DNA of 64,000 bases from Korobacter sp963758505 (lineage in GTDB: Bacteria; Acidobacteriota; Terriglobia; Terriglobales; Acidobacteriaceae). The DNA lies in NCBI GenBank assembly GCA_963758505.1, contig CAVWVJ010000003.1, forward strand, positions 2,139,954 through 2,203,953, in the 5' to 3' direction. The stretch's first letter is position 1. Each line of letters opens with the position of its first letter. Shown in pieces: positions 15,661-24,718 of the stretch. The position numbers and the translations under genes were made by a program. The notes under the pieces were generated by a model. It did no database searches and was not told the DNA's origin. It worked only from the letters and a program-made list of their open reading frames with translations.

Positions 15661-16923
15661 ATGGCGACGCGCGGCGCGTACGGCGAGGTGGTCAGGATGG
15701 CAAAGGACACCATCGTGACCAACAAGCTGCGCTCCACCCTCACGGTTCTCGGTATCGTCATAGGGATCATGATGGTGATCCTGATCTCCTCGGTGGTTCG
15801 CGGCCTGAACCAGAACGTGCAGGACATGGTGGCCTCGATGGGCTCCAATATTATTTTTGCGTTTCACCTGGAGCCGTTCACCTTTGGTCGTCCCTCCGCA
15901 GAAATGTTGAACCGCAAGGAACTCACGCTCGAGGATGCGATGGCCATGAAGGATCTGCCGCATGTGAAATACGTGTCGGCGGGCATTCGTTATTTCTTGC
16001 CGCAGTTTGGGACGGGTACCTACAGCGTGAAATACCACGGCAGGCGTACCCGAAACACAATTCTCGAGGGCGATACCGCGAGCGTGAAAGACGTTTTCGA
16101 TCTCAATCTCGCCGCGGGGAGATATTTCAGTCCGACCGACGACGAACAGCGAAATACGGTTATCGTCATCGGTCACGATACGGCTGAGACGCTCTTTGGC
16201 AACGATAGCGCCCTGGGCAGGGAGATCAACATCGAGGGCCAGTTGTTTACGGTGGTTGGCGTGAACTCGCGGCAGAAGAGCGCCTTCAGTGGCGGCTCGA
16301 ACCCGGAAGACAACATCGTTTATTTCCCGTACCACACGTTCAAGAAGTTACATCCGGAACTGAAGCAGAACTGGATCAGCGTGAAAGCCACGTCGCAAGC
16401 TGACATGCCCAAGGCCATCGACGAGATGCGCGACCTGCTGCGGCGCCGGCGCAAACTGGCGCCCAACCAGCCTGACAATTTCGCGGTCTTCAGCCAGGAC
16501 GTGCTTACCGACGTATGGAACCAGCTCACCGGCGGCATTTTCATTTTCATGTTCGCCGTGGCCAGTGTCGCGCTTATCGTTGGCGGCGTCGGAGTGATGA
16601 ACATCATGCTGGTATCGGTTACAGAGCGAACCCGGGAGATCGGTGTTCGCAAGGCCATCGGAGCGCGCAAGCGCGACATCCTCCTGCAGTTCACCCTGGA
16701 GGCGATAGCCCTCACGGCGGCAGGCGGCGTGATCGGCGTAGGACTCGGCGCGCTGCTTACGGCCGTGATCCCGCTGATCTTTCCATCCTTGCCCGCCAGC
16801 GTTTCGTTATTCTGGGTGGCGATCTCGACCAGCGCTTCGGCAAGCATCGGCCTGGTCTTCGGGATCTATCCGGCATGGAAGGCTGCGAACCTTGATCCCA
16901 TCGAGGCGCTGCGCTACGAGTGA
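15661..16923 (+). CDS. MacB-like ABC transporter permease (second of pair)
   Basis: 420 residues, same family and topology as the preceding gene: N-terminal segment 'LTVLGIVIGIMMVILISSVV', a MacB-type periplasmic domain and three C-terminal membrane helices with 'MLVSVTERTREIGVRKAIGA'. The two differ mostly in the periplasmic domain, which suggests a heterodimeric permease. The start codon abuts the stop of the first gene, consistent with translational coupling. The substrate cannot be inferred. Confidence 0.9.
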   Translation: MATRGAYGEVVRMAKDTIVTNKLRSTLTVLGIVIGIMMVILISSVVRGLNQNVQDMVASMGSNIIFAFHLEPFTFGRPSAEMLNRKELTLEDAMAMKDLPHVKYVSAGIRYFLPQFGTGTYSVKYHGRRTRNTILEGDTASVKDVFDLNLAAGRYFSPTDDEQRNTVIVIGHDTAETLFGNDSALGREINIEGQLFTVVGVNSRQKSAFSGGSNPEDNIVYFPYHTFKKLHPELKQNWISVKATSQADMPKAIDEMRDLLRRRRKLAPNQPDNFAVFSQDVLTDVWNQLTGGIFIFMFAVASVALIVGGVGVMNIMLVSVTERTREIGVRKAIGARKRDILLQFTLEAIALTAAGGVIGVGLGALLTAVIPLIFPSLPASVSLFWVAISTSASASIGLVFGIYPAWKAANLDPIEALRYE

Positions 16924-16960
16924 GCGCCGCATCGTCTGATACTCTGAAGCCATCAATCGC

Positions 16961-18118
16961 ATGATGTACGTGCTCCGATTCCTGGAAGGCCTTACCGTTG
17001 CGGGCGCGATCGCCGGAACGGCGTATTACGCCCTGTGTCTGTGGGGAGCTTTCCGGTTTTTTGTCGAGAGCCGGCGCGTGCCGCCGGCGGACTACACGCC
17101 TCCCGTGAGCATCCTCAAACCGCTGAAAGGCGCCGATCCTGAAATCCATGAGGCCTTCCGCAGCCACTGTTTACAGGACTATCCCGACTATGAACTCGTT
17201 TTCGGCGTGGCGGATTTGAACGATCCCGCGGCAGAGGCGGTGCGGCGAGTGATGAAGGAATTTCCAGGGCGGGTGATCAAGCTGGTGCAGTGCTCGCCTG
17301 CCGGCGGAACCAATCGCAAGGTAGCGACCCTGCAACAGATGTTGCCCCATGCGCGCTTCGATTACCTGCTGGTGAACGACAGCGACATCCGCGTTGCGCC
17401 GAATTATCTTCGCGAGATCATGCGGCCGATGCAGAACCCGGAGATAGGGATCGTGACAGCGCTGTATCGTGCCGCAGCCGGCAAGACTCTCGGGTCCAAG
17501 CTGGAAGCTCTCGGCATCTCCACCGATTTCATGGGAGGCGTGCTGTCGGCTCGTGAGATCGAGCATGGGCTCCAGTTTGCCCTCGGATCCACGCTGGCGT
17601 TTCCGCGCGGCGTGTTTGACAAAGTCGGCGGCTTCACTCCGCTGCTGGACTGCCTTGCCGACGACTACGAGATGGGTGCGCGGATCGCTCGGGCAGGGTA
17701 CAAGATTGCACTCGCGCGATGCGTGGTCGAGACCCACCTGCCTGATTACTCCTTCGCAGAATTCTGGAAGCACCAACTGCGCTGGAGCCGCACCATCAAG
17801 GACAAGCGCAGGGCCGGTTATTTCGGGGTGCTGCTTTCGTTCGGATTGCCGTGGGCGGTGCTGGCGGTTCTGGCCGCCAGAGGAGCATGGTGGTCGTGGC
17901 TTCTGCTGGCGGCGGTCGCCGCTGCGCGGTTTGGTTTAGCGATCTTTCTATCGACGGCGGTTTTGGCTGACACACGCGGATTGAAGAATTTATGGCTGGT
18001 GCCCGTCCGGGATTTCGTGGCGATGGCGCTTTGGATCTGGAGCTATATGGGCGACGAAGTTGAGTGGCGCGGGGAGAGATTCACGCTCGACAACGGGAAA
18101 CTTGTGCGGAGGGACTGA
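16961..18118 (+). CDS. hpnI: HpnI-like (ceramide glucosyltransferase type) GT family protein
   Basis: 385 residues. One N-terminal membrane helix (about 8-30) is followed by a GT-A domain of the GT21/HpnI type with the processive-like set D-S-D ('LLVNDSDIRV'), 'ADDYEMG' and 'HQLRWSRT' (a Q/RxxRW variant), then C-terminal membrane helices. HpnI adds N-acetylglucosamine to bacteriohopanetetrol at the inner membrane; ceramide glucosyltransferases share the fold. It is convergent with a paralogue 6 nt away. No other hopanoid gene is in the window, so the acceptor lipid (hopanoid or ceramide-like) is unproven. Confidence 0.8.
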   Translation: MMYVLRFLEGLTVAGAIAGTAYYALCLWGAFRFFVESRRVPPADYTPPVSILKPLKGADPEIHEAFRSHCLQDYPDYELVFGVADLNDPAAEAVRRVMKEFPGRVIKLVQCSPAGGTNRKVATLQQMLPHARFDYLLVNDSDIRVAPNYLREIMRPMQNPEIGIVTALYRAAAGKTLGSKLEALGISTDFMGGVLSAREIEHGLQFALGSTLAFPRGVFDKVGGFTPLLDCLADDYEMGARIARAGYKIALARCVVETHLPDYSFAEFWKHQLRWSRTIKDKRRAGYFGVLLSFGLPWAVLAVLAARGAWWSWLLLAAVAAARFGLAIFLSTAVLADTRGLKNLWLVPVRDFVAMALWIWSYMGDEVEWRGERFTLDNGKLVRRD

Positions 18119-18124
18119 AGGAGC

Positions 18125-19390
18125 TCAATACTTCTCTGCGACCGCCGGTTCCTGCTCTTCCTGGGCAGGCACCTCGAGCCGTTCGGAGACGATGCGCCCG
18201 CCGGCGGTAAAGCGATAAAGTTCGCCGCGCCACTCAAAGGTGCTGCTGGCGTAGCTGCCCACCCAGGTGAAGAAACCGATCAGGTCGCGCAGCGGATAGA
18301 GCCAACACAAAGCCAGTGCTCTGCGGTCGCGGATGACCCATCCACCGATGACCGCGCTCTGTAGGGTACGGTTGAACCAAGCCCACGCGAGCAGCGCCCA
18401 ACCCAGAGCCCAGTGCCCCATGGCTCCCGCTGAAATCAGTCCCAGAATGCCAAACGGCATGGCGAAGGTAAGACCCGTACCGAAGTGACCTTTCGGCCGG
18501 GAATGGCGCGTGCTCTGCATCCAGCGCAACTGGTCGCCAAATGTCTTCGCGAAAGAACGGCTGATGAGCACGTGGCCCACCGTGACATGCGATAGCACAA
18601 CTCGGTATCCGGCCTCCGCGATCAGGTTCCCGAGCACGAAATCGTCGGAGTAATAATCACTCGTCGACCGAATTCCGCCGATCGCCCGGAGAGCGTCACG
18701 TCGCACTGCCATGACCGCACCCAAGGCAAATTTCATTCCCTCGAGCATGTCGGCAACCATGATGCCCGATGGCATTTCAACCGACATTCCTAGAGCTTCG
18801 AGGGTGGACCAGAACTCCGCCGCGGGAACGCCTTCATACATCGCCGTGACACATCCGACCGACGGATCGTTGAGAGGAGGAACGATGTTACGGACGAAGT
18901 CGCGCTTCACCACGATGTCGCTGTCCGTAATGATGAAATGCGAGTTCCGGGTGGAGTCGATCATTTTGTCCAGCGAGAACACCTTGGCGTTAGGCCATTG
19001 GGGCTCGCCAGAGATCACCACGCTGGATCGCACATGGGGATACTTGGCGCGCAATGCCTGGACCGTTCTAAGCGCAGGGTTATCGAGACTACGGGCGCCG
19101 AAAACAATCTCGAAATCGGGGTAATCCTGTTGGAAGAAGCTTTCCAGATTCTCATAGAGCCTCGGCTCGGCTCCATGCACCGGCTTGAGCAACGTGACAG
19201 GAGGCAGATTCGGCGCGTCCGCAAAGGTGCGGGCCTCTGCATGGCGTGCGAGTCGCTGGTGACGGAATGCCGCCACCAGCGCCAAACAGAGAAACACTGT
19301 CGAACTGATCGTCCCGATTACCGCGACGAACAATAAAAAATTCCGGGACGCAATCAGGGCCGCGACCAAGCCAGCGATTGCGATGTGCAT
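18125..19390 (-). CDS. HpnI-like glycosyltransferase paralogue
   Basis: 421 residues of the same GT21/HpnI-like family as the convergent neighbour: N-terminal membrane segment (about 12-38), 'FIITDSDIVVKRDF', 'YYSDDFVLGNLIAEAGY', 'GDQLRWMQST' and C-terminal helices ending 'STFEWRGELYRF', which mirrors the neighbour's 'DEVEWRGERFTL'. The DxD and RW elements are present, so it is probably active. The C-terminal tail is Glu-rich. The pair looks like an ancient duplication with inversion. Acceptor unknown. Confidence 0.8.
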   Translation of the reverse strand: MHIAIAGLVAALIASRNFLLFVAVIGTISSTVFLCLALVAAFRHQRLARHAEARTFADAPNLPPVTLLKPVHGAEPRLYENLESFFQQDYPDFEIVFGARSLDNPALRTVQALRAKYPHVRSSVVISGEPQWPNAKVFSLDKMIDSTRNSHFIITDSDIVVKRDFVRNIVPPLNDPSVGCVTAMYEGVPAAEFWSTLEALGMSVEMPSGIMVADMLEGMKFALGAVMAVRRDALRAIGGIRSTSDYYSDDFVLGNLIAEAGYRVVLSHVTVGHVLISRSFAKTFGDQLRWMQSTRHSRPKGHFGTGLTFAMPFGILGLISAGAMGHWALGWALLAWAWFNRTLQSAVIGGWVIRDRRALALCWLYPLRDLIGFFTWVGSYASSTFEWRGELYRFTAGGRIVSERLEVPAQEEQEPAVAEKY

Positions 19391-19492
19391 AGTCTCCGTA
19401 AATTATAGACGCGCAAAAAGGGAAGCAGGAGGCTCTCCCGAATGAAGAATCTGTCATGGGCACGATCCGGCTATCTTAGGCAGTTTTCGCAA

Positions 19493-21340
19493 CTAGCTGG
19501 GCCTATTGCTGAGAATCATCTTCCCACCGCTATGAGCTACTTCAAAGTACGGACCTAGACGCATGATGGGCGCGGCCTTCTCCTCCTCCGTCCAGACAAA
19601 AACCCGATGCGAACTATTCCAGAGCTGCTGTAACGAGGCATTGTCTTCGAAAATGAGCGGAGCATCCGGATACAGCGCCCCGTTGTAAACGTTCCCCTCG
19701 TCGCGGTGGTTCAGGATGTGAATGTTCTGGTGGGTGTAGAAGTTAAGCGTCGAAGCATCTTCGTAGGCTCCGTTCACAACAATGACATCATCGGGCTGCC
19801 ACTGCCGCTCGATAGCAACCGCCAGCGCCTTGGAAGAGAGAATCGGCGCGAAATCCACCAGCCCGGTGTGCACAGCTGTGAGCACCGGGATCATCATGAG
19901 CGCAAGCGTCCAATTGGCGGCGGTGGACTTTCGTTTCCAACGGAACCAGAAACTCACGGCCGTTCCGACGAACCAGGAGCCGGCGAAGAGCGTGAGCGGA
20001 ACTCTAAACATGCCGATGGCACGCGGGGTCAGGTCCAGGATATGCCCAAGGGACATCGCATATTCGTCGGGATTACTCTTCAGAAGGTCGGAGAGATCGG
20101 CGCCCGGCGGTACAGCCCGGGATACCCGCAAAATATAGGAAGCGACAAAGGCCGCGACTACGCCGACGAAGAGAAGAAATCCTGCGCCCGCCAGGCCCCA
20201 CTTGCGCAGGGAACTGGTCTTCGGAGAGTCGTTCTCCGCCACCAGCCAGTCGCCCACGATGAGCGCCATCGCGGGTAGCGCCGGAATCGTGTAGTACTCC
20301 TGTCGCGTCGAAAAGCTGAAGAAAAACAGGATGACCGCGGTCCAGACTGCGAAGAGCAGCAAGGCACGCCCGCGACGGTCGAGCCCGGTCGCGAATTCCC
20401 AGATTTTATGCGGCACGCGAGCCAACGCCTGCAGGATGAAGGCACACCAAGGCAGGAGCCAAAGCGCCATCAGGGACCAGAAGATCCAAAGGGGAACGGT
20501 GTCGTAGTCCACCGGAATGCGCTTGCCCAGGTAGCGCAGGAAGTGTTCGTTGATGAAGTACCACCAGAAGAAGCCACGCGCGTTCCCCTGCGGCGGATTG
20601 GCGAGGCTGGCCAGGATGTGCCAGGGCGCCGCAATCCCCAGCAGGAGCGCAATACTCAACATCCATCGCATTTTGGCGAGGTGCTTCAGATTTCGGGTGA
20701 GCGCGAGATACACAAGGATGATGGCTGCCGGGAAGACAATCCCGATGAAACCCTTGGTGAGCACATTCAGGGCAGCCGTCACCGCCAGTCCGCAGCAGGA
20801 GAGAGTTGAGGGCTGTTCCTGCTCTATCCCGCGCAGGAAGAAATCGAAGCCGAGAGTCAGCCACAATCCAACGAGCAGGTCGGGAATGAGGATGCGGGTG
20901 AAGATGTAAGCGCCCACTCCAGTCGCAAGGACCATCGCCGCCCAGAAACCGGCTCGTTCGCCGAGGTTACGGCGCCCAATCGCATAAGTTGCGAGCAAGG
21001 TCGCCAGCACACCCAGCGCAAGCGGCAGGCGCGCGGTCCATTCGCTGACCCCGAGTACTTTGTAAGTCGCTGCCATGGTCCAATACGGCAACGGGGCCTT
21101 CTCGAGGTAGCGAAGCCCATTAATGTAAAGGGTCGTCCAGTCGTGACGAACGAGCATCTCGCGCGCCGCTTCCGCGTGGATGGAATCGGCATCGTCGAGA
21201 AGTGCGGGAGAGAAAATTCCGGGAAGATAAATCAGCAACCAGAAAATGCTGATAACCAGAACATGAAACTTTGTTTTAGAAACCCGCGAAACGCTCGTAC
21301 TGGCTGGACTGGTGTAAGACTGCGTCGTACTAAGATTCAT
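19493..21340 (-). CDS. GT39-family (ArnT-like) membrane glycosyltransferase
   Basis: 615 residues, with about 11-12 predicted membrane helices and a soluble C-terminal domain. The first periplasmic loop has the GT39/ArnT acidic motif 'LLDDADSIHAEAAREML', and the segment after it ('YLEKAPLPYWTMAATYKVLG') is typical of this family, which moves a sugar from polyprenyl phosphate to lipid A or other envelope acceptors. The start at 21340 follows GGTGGA; an upstream ATG seven codons earlier has no ribosome binding site. It is co-oriented with the HpnI-like paralogue, 102 nt upstream of it, so they may be co-transcribed. Confidence 0.85.
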   Translation of the reverse strand: MNLSTTQSYTSPASTSVSRVSKTKFHVLVISIFWLLIYLPGIFSPALLDDADSIHAEAAREMLVRHDWTTLYINGLRYLEKAPLPYWTMAATYKVLGVSEWTARLPLALGVLATLLATYAIGRRNLGERAGFWAAMVLATGVGAYIFTRILIPDLLVGLWLTLGFDFFLRGIEQEQPSTLSCCGLAVTAALNVLTKGFIGIVFPAAIILVYLALTRNLKHLAKMRWMLSIALLLGIAAPWHILASLANPPQGNARGFFWWYFINEHFLRYLGKRIPVDYDTVPLWIFWSLMALWLLPWCAFILQALARVPHKIWEFATGLDRRGRALLLFAVWTAVILFFFSFSTRQEYYTIPALPAMALIVGDWLVAENDSPKTSSLRKWGLAGAGFLLFVGVVAAFVASYILRVSRAVPPGADLSDLLKSNPDEYAMSLGHILDLTPRAIGMFRVPLTLFAGSWFVGTAVSFWFRWKRKSTAANWTLALMMIPVLTAVHTGLVDFAPILSSKALAVAIERQWQPDDVIVVNGAYEDASTLNFYTHQNIHILNHRDEGNVYNGALYPDAPLIFEDNASLQQLWNSSHRVFVWTEEEKAAPIMRLGPYFEVAHSGGKMILSNRPS

Positions 21341-21387
21341 TCCACCATCCGATACTCTCATTATACGAAAGCACCGGACGCTGAAGA

Positions 21388-21582
21388 CTACGCTGCGGTG
21401 CGCAAGCGCTGTGGTTCTGCCGGTCCAGGATCCTCGACCGGAGCATTTGGTTCTGTGACTGGTCCATCCGGCGGTTCCTTGACGGGAGGCTGTTCTCTTC
21501 CCGGAGGCACAGGGATGCGCTCGTCGTCCGTCCGGAGGTCGTAAGTGCGCGCGTCATAATCGAACAGATAAGCGGGTGACAT
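21388..21582 (-). CDS. 64-residue proline-rich small protein
   Basis: Begins MSPAYLFDYDARTYDLRTDD and turns into a Pro/Glu-rich tail, with no membrane segment, cysteine or signal peptide. Evidence that it is real: GGGGGAG lies 8 nt before the ATG, and it fits a gap between co-oriented genes, 47 nt upstream of the GT39 start. Function is not recognised. Codon use is like the neighbours. Confidence 0.55.
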   Translation of the reverse strand: MSPAYLFDYDARTYDLRTDDERIPVPPGREQPPVKEPPDGPVTEPNAPVEDPGPAEPQRLRTAA

Positions 21583-21778
21583 GATCAGGCTCCCCCGTGC
21601 GTTTCATGCGAGGGCTTGCCATTCCGTTCGTCACCGCAACGGCTCATCTCATCACGATCTGGGGTAGTTTCTGCCCTCCGACGCGCCATGCATTCTCCTC
21701 TCGTGAATGGCCAGCGCCAGTGCGCAGCCTCTAAACCTTAAGATGCGACCGGGCGGGCGGGGTTGGCGGGAGTTCCCG

Positions 21779-22888
21779 TCAGTCGGCAAGCAGGGCTTCC
21801 GGCCCTGTCGTCGTCGGCGTGGAAGTGCGCTTCTCGGGATACTGATGGAGTTGCTCCCCAGCGTCCCGTCCCATTTTCGTCAAGATCGAATCCGAGACGA
21901 AGCTGCCACTCTGTTTTCCGGTGAAGCGCTGCTTGGCATCCGACCTGCTTCCCGGCATGATGCGGTTGGTCACGCCGAGCACGTTGCTGACCGTCCCGGG
22001 AGCAACGCCATGCGCGAACGCCAGCGCCTTGGCTTGCCAGGAAAGGACAACGTCGGCTCTGCCACGTTTGATTGCGCTTACGATTTTGCGGGCGGCCCGC
22101 CGCGCGTCCATTGCGGTGAGCGGATTACTAGCCCCGAGGCTGAACCAGGCGAATTCCTTGCGGTGATCTCCTTTGAAAATTGCATTCACGTGAGATCCCG
22201 TACGCATCAGTCCAGGAACTACGGTTGTGACTTTGATCCCATCCTTTGACAACTCCGCATGAAGGCCCTCACTGAAGCCGACGGTTGCGAACTTTGCCGT
22301 CGAGTAGGGAACCAAGTGGGGAATGCTGACCCGGCCGCCGATCGAGGTGACGTTCGCGATATTCCCGTTGCGCCGCGCCAGCATGCCGGGAAGCGTCTCC
22401 AGCGTCGGGTACACCGTTCCCCAAAAGATCACTCGCATCGCTTCTTCGAAGTCTTCTATGGTTTGCGAATGAATCGGTCCCACGCTGATCTGGCCGGCGT
22501 TGTTGATGAGCACATCGAGAGCGCCAAAGCGATCGCGGATCTGCTCAAACATACGGTGCACCTGCTCCTTGTCTCCGACATCGCAGGGAATCGCAAGAAC
22601 CTCCGGGCCCATCGATTGCAGATCGCGCTGTGCCCAGCGCAACTCCGCCTCGTCGCGAGCGCAAATGATCACCTGCGCGCCTTCGCGTGCAAGCTCCTGC
22701 GCAATTGCGAAACCTAGGCCGCGGGAGCCTCCGGTGACCAGCGCCACTTTTCCGCGCAGGCTCGCTTCGCGAAAGCTCTTCCATGCCGCGCGCGCGAGCA
22801 TCAGGGCTCCGATTCCGGCCACGGTGCCGGCGGCGACGGTGCCGGCCGTGGCTGCCGTCGCTGTAAGAACAATATTTCGGACTCGCAT
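21779..22888 (-). CDS. Membrane-anchored SDR oxidoreductase
   Basis: 369 residues. A Gly/Ala-rich membrane segment (residues 7-32) precedes a classical short-chain dehydrogenase domain: TGGSRGLG (52-59) for NAD(P), NNAG (129-132), and the catalytic S182-Y195-K199 triad in 'VTSIGGRVSIPHLVPYSTAK'. About 100 residues beyond the usual 250-residue domain form a C-terminal extension rich in polar residues. The start has a strong AGGAGG with 6-nt spacing. It probably faces the cytoplasm. Substrate unknown. Confidence 0.88.
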   Translation of the reverse strand: MRVRNIVLTATAATAGTVAAGTVAGIGALMLARAAWKSFREASLRGKVALVTGGSRGLGFAIAQELAREGAQVIICARDEAELRWAQRDLQSMGPEVLAIPCDVGDKEQVHRMFEQIRDRFGALDVLINNAGQISVGPIHSQTIEDFEEAMRVIFWGTVYPTLETLPGMLARRNGNIANVTSIGGRVSIPHLVPYSTAKFATVGFSEGLHAELSKDGIKVTTVVPGLMRTGSHVNAIFKGDHRKEFAWFSLGASNPLTAMDARRAARKIVSAIKRGRADVVLSWQAKALAFAHGVAPGTVSNVLGVTNRIMPGSRSDAKQRFTGKQSGSFVSDSILTKMGRDAGEQLHQYPEKRTSTPTTTGPEALLAD

Positions 22889-22913
22889 AGGGAACCTCCT
22901 GCAACCACTCGCC

Positions 22914-23687
22914 TTACGACTGCGGTTCGCCGGCCTTCACCTGGCCGAAGTTTAAGAGAGTTACGATAAAGATGCCGCCAATGATGTTTCCGCTGGTCGC
23001 GCAGAACAGCCAGTTCAGATAGACGCGAAGAGGTTCGTGACCGGAGAATACGGCTGCTAGTATCTCTCCGCTGGTCGCAATACAGTGAGAAAAATGACCG
23101 AGCCCAACAACAAACGTCAGGACCCAGATCACCGCGATTTGTCCGATCGTCCAGGTGCTTGCCGATACCATCCAGGCGACGAGCGCGATTATCCAGCCCC
23201 CGATTACTCCGCTCCAAAAAATATGCGAGTTGCTGCCCTGTAACGCCTCCTGGCCAAGCTTCACCAGGTTGTCCGCGATCGCAGGACGAAGTGACGCCGT
23301 CTTTACCGCAAGAGCAGCAAAGGCGGCGGCCCCTACGACGTTGGAAAAGAAAACAATCACCCAGAGTCGCAGGGTGTCGAGCAAGTGCTTCCTCTCGCTG
23401 AGAATCAGCGCGACTGGGTAGAGCGTGTTCTCGGTGAAGAGTTGTGCCCGCCCGATAATCACGGCAATGAAGCCGAGAGGATAAAAAAGGTAAGGAATAA
23501 ACTCCCGACTGCCGGGCGCCAGTGCTGCCTGTGCCGTCGCGACAGCCAAACCTGTCAGCCCCATGGTGATGCCGCCGGCGAGCCCGGAAAACGCCAAGGC
23601 ATGCGGCGAACGGCGTACTTCGTCGTGGGCGTTACTTTCAACCTGCTCGAAGATTTCGTTCGCGGTGAGGCGGGAAGTGTCTGGCAT
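22914..23687 (-). CDS. Formate/nitrite transporter (FNT) family channel
   Basis: 257 residues with six predicted membrane helices and the FNT arrangement: 'GLAGGITMGLTG' in the first helix region, 'NVVGA' and a second-half 'GNIIGGIFI' motif near the C-terminus. FNT proteins are pentameric channels for small monovalent anions such as formate, nitrite or hydrosulfide. The hydrophilic N-terminus (about 30 residues) and the 'ENTLYPV' loop resemble the YfdC-like branch, whose substrate is unsettled. It lies 25 nt upstream of the SDR gene on the same strand, so they may form an operon. Confidence 0.85.
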   Translation of the reverse strand: MPDTSRLTANEIFEQVESNAHDEVRRSPHALAFSGLAGGITMGLTGLAVATAQAALAPGSREFIPYLFYPLGFIAVIIGRAQLFTENTLYPVALILSERKHLLDTLRLWVIVFFSNVVGAAAFAALAVKTASLRPAIADNLVKLGQEALQGSNSHIFWSGVIGGWIIALVAWMVSASTWTIGQIAVIWVLTFVVGLGHFSHCIATSGEILAAVFSGHEPLRVYLNWLFCATSGNIIGGIFIVTLLNFGQVKAGEPQS

Positions 23688-23878
23688 TGTGCTCTCCCCA
23701 GCCTTAGATGCAAGTTGCAGGCTTACCTGTATCAGTGTCTCTGCGCAGAGCTACTGGGCTGCTCGCAAAATCCAGCTGCAAGCGATTTCCGATAAAACCC
23801 CGCTCGTTGGCCGCCATCTAACGGTACTGCGCCGCACGATTCGGTAGTTTTCTACAGAACCATGAGGGAGGAATCTTT

Positions 23879-24640
23879 ATGAAAAGGGTTTCAGTATTCG
23901 CAGCAGGCTTACTCCTTACAGGCACACTGGCTCTTGCCCAGAGCACCAGCACACCGAGCTCTTCCACCAGTGCGACTACGCCGAGCAGCACGACGACAGC
24001 CGCCACGCCTGCGGCCCCGGCCACCTCGTCCAGCACACAGGACAACGCGACGCCGAGCACTTCCACCGGAGCAGCATCTTCGGCCACGACGCCGCAGAGC
24101 GATTCCTCCATGACAGGCGCTCAGGGAACGACCGCTCCATGTGCCAGCAGCGCGACCCCGTGCAACAGCACCAGTCCGACGAGCGGCAATGTACAGCCAA
24201 AGGAACCTTGGGAGAAGCCGGCAACGGGCATCTATAAGAACGGGGGCACCAGCAGTACGACCACGAATTCTACGAGCACCACGACGGCCACGCCTGACAG
24301 CTCCGCGACTCCTCAGTCGGACAGCACCACCCCGAAAGCGGAAAACAACTCGGGCAGCACCCCGAAGTTGATGTCGCAGACCCAGACGCCCACCAACCCT
24401 GCCGATGCGAATGCCCAGTCTTCTGGCACTGACAAGACGCAGAGCACTACCAGCACCACCACTACTACCGATGCCAACGGCAACTCCACGACCACCAAGA
24501 AGCATAAGAAGCATCATGCTTCGACGGATGCCAATGGCAACACCACGGACTCGACCCACTCCTCGACCAGCAGCAGCACGTCGACGAGCCCGAGCAGCAC
24601 CAGTTCGCCTGACCAGTCGTCGTCAAATCCTAAGTTTTAG
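23879..24640 (+). CDS. Secreted Ser/Thr-rich low-complexity protein
   Basis: 253 residues. A signal peptide (MKRVSVFAAGLLLTGTLALA, cleavage near residue 21) is followed by a chain made mostly of Ser, Thr, Asn, Ala and Pro, with no globular domain; the only patterned parts are a central 'KEPWEKPATGIYKNGG' and Lys/His runs ('KKHKKHHA'). The start has GAGGGAGGAA with good spacing. Such sequences are often extracellular linkers or surface-exposed, possibly glycosylated, disordered proteins; the function is not recognised. A two-way terminator follows. Confidence 0.75.
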   Translation: MKRVSVFAAGLLLTGTLALAQSTSTPSSSTSATTPSSTTTAATPAAPATSSSTQDNATPSTSTGAASSATTPQSDSSMTGAQGTTAPCASSATPCNSTSPTSGNVQPKEPWEKPATGIYKNGGTSSTTTNSTSTTTATPDSSATPQSDSTTPKAENNSGSTPKLMSQTQTPTNPADANAQSSGTDKTQSTTSTTTTTDANGNSTTTKKHKKHHASTDANGNTTDSTHSSTSSSTSTSPSSTSSPDQSSSNPKF

Positions 24641-24665
24641 TTTGTTTGCTGTGCCTACCCAACAA

Positions 24666-24691
24666 AAAGGCGGCTCGCGAGAGCCGCCTTT
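24666..24691. terminator. Bidirectional terminator between convergent genes
   Basis: AAAGGCGGCTC / GAGCCGCCTTT, a perfect 11-bp stem with a GCGA loop and A/T runs on both sides. It serves the Ser/Thr-rich gene on the plus strand and the DHOD-like gene on the minus strand. Confidence 0.85.
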
Positions 24692-24718
24692 GTAATGTTC
24701 GTACCACGGGGAGAGGAA

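Noticed and set aside
13975..16335. A 786-codon minus-strand open frame
   Set aside because: It is antisense to zapA and both MacB-like permeases, has no family features and His/Asp-rich composition typical of the reverse frame of GC-rich genes.
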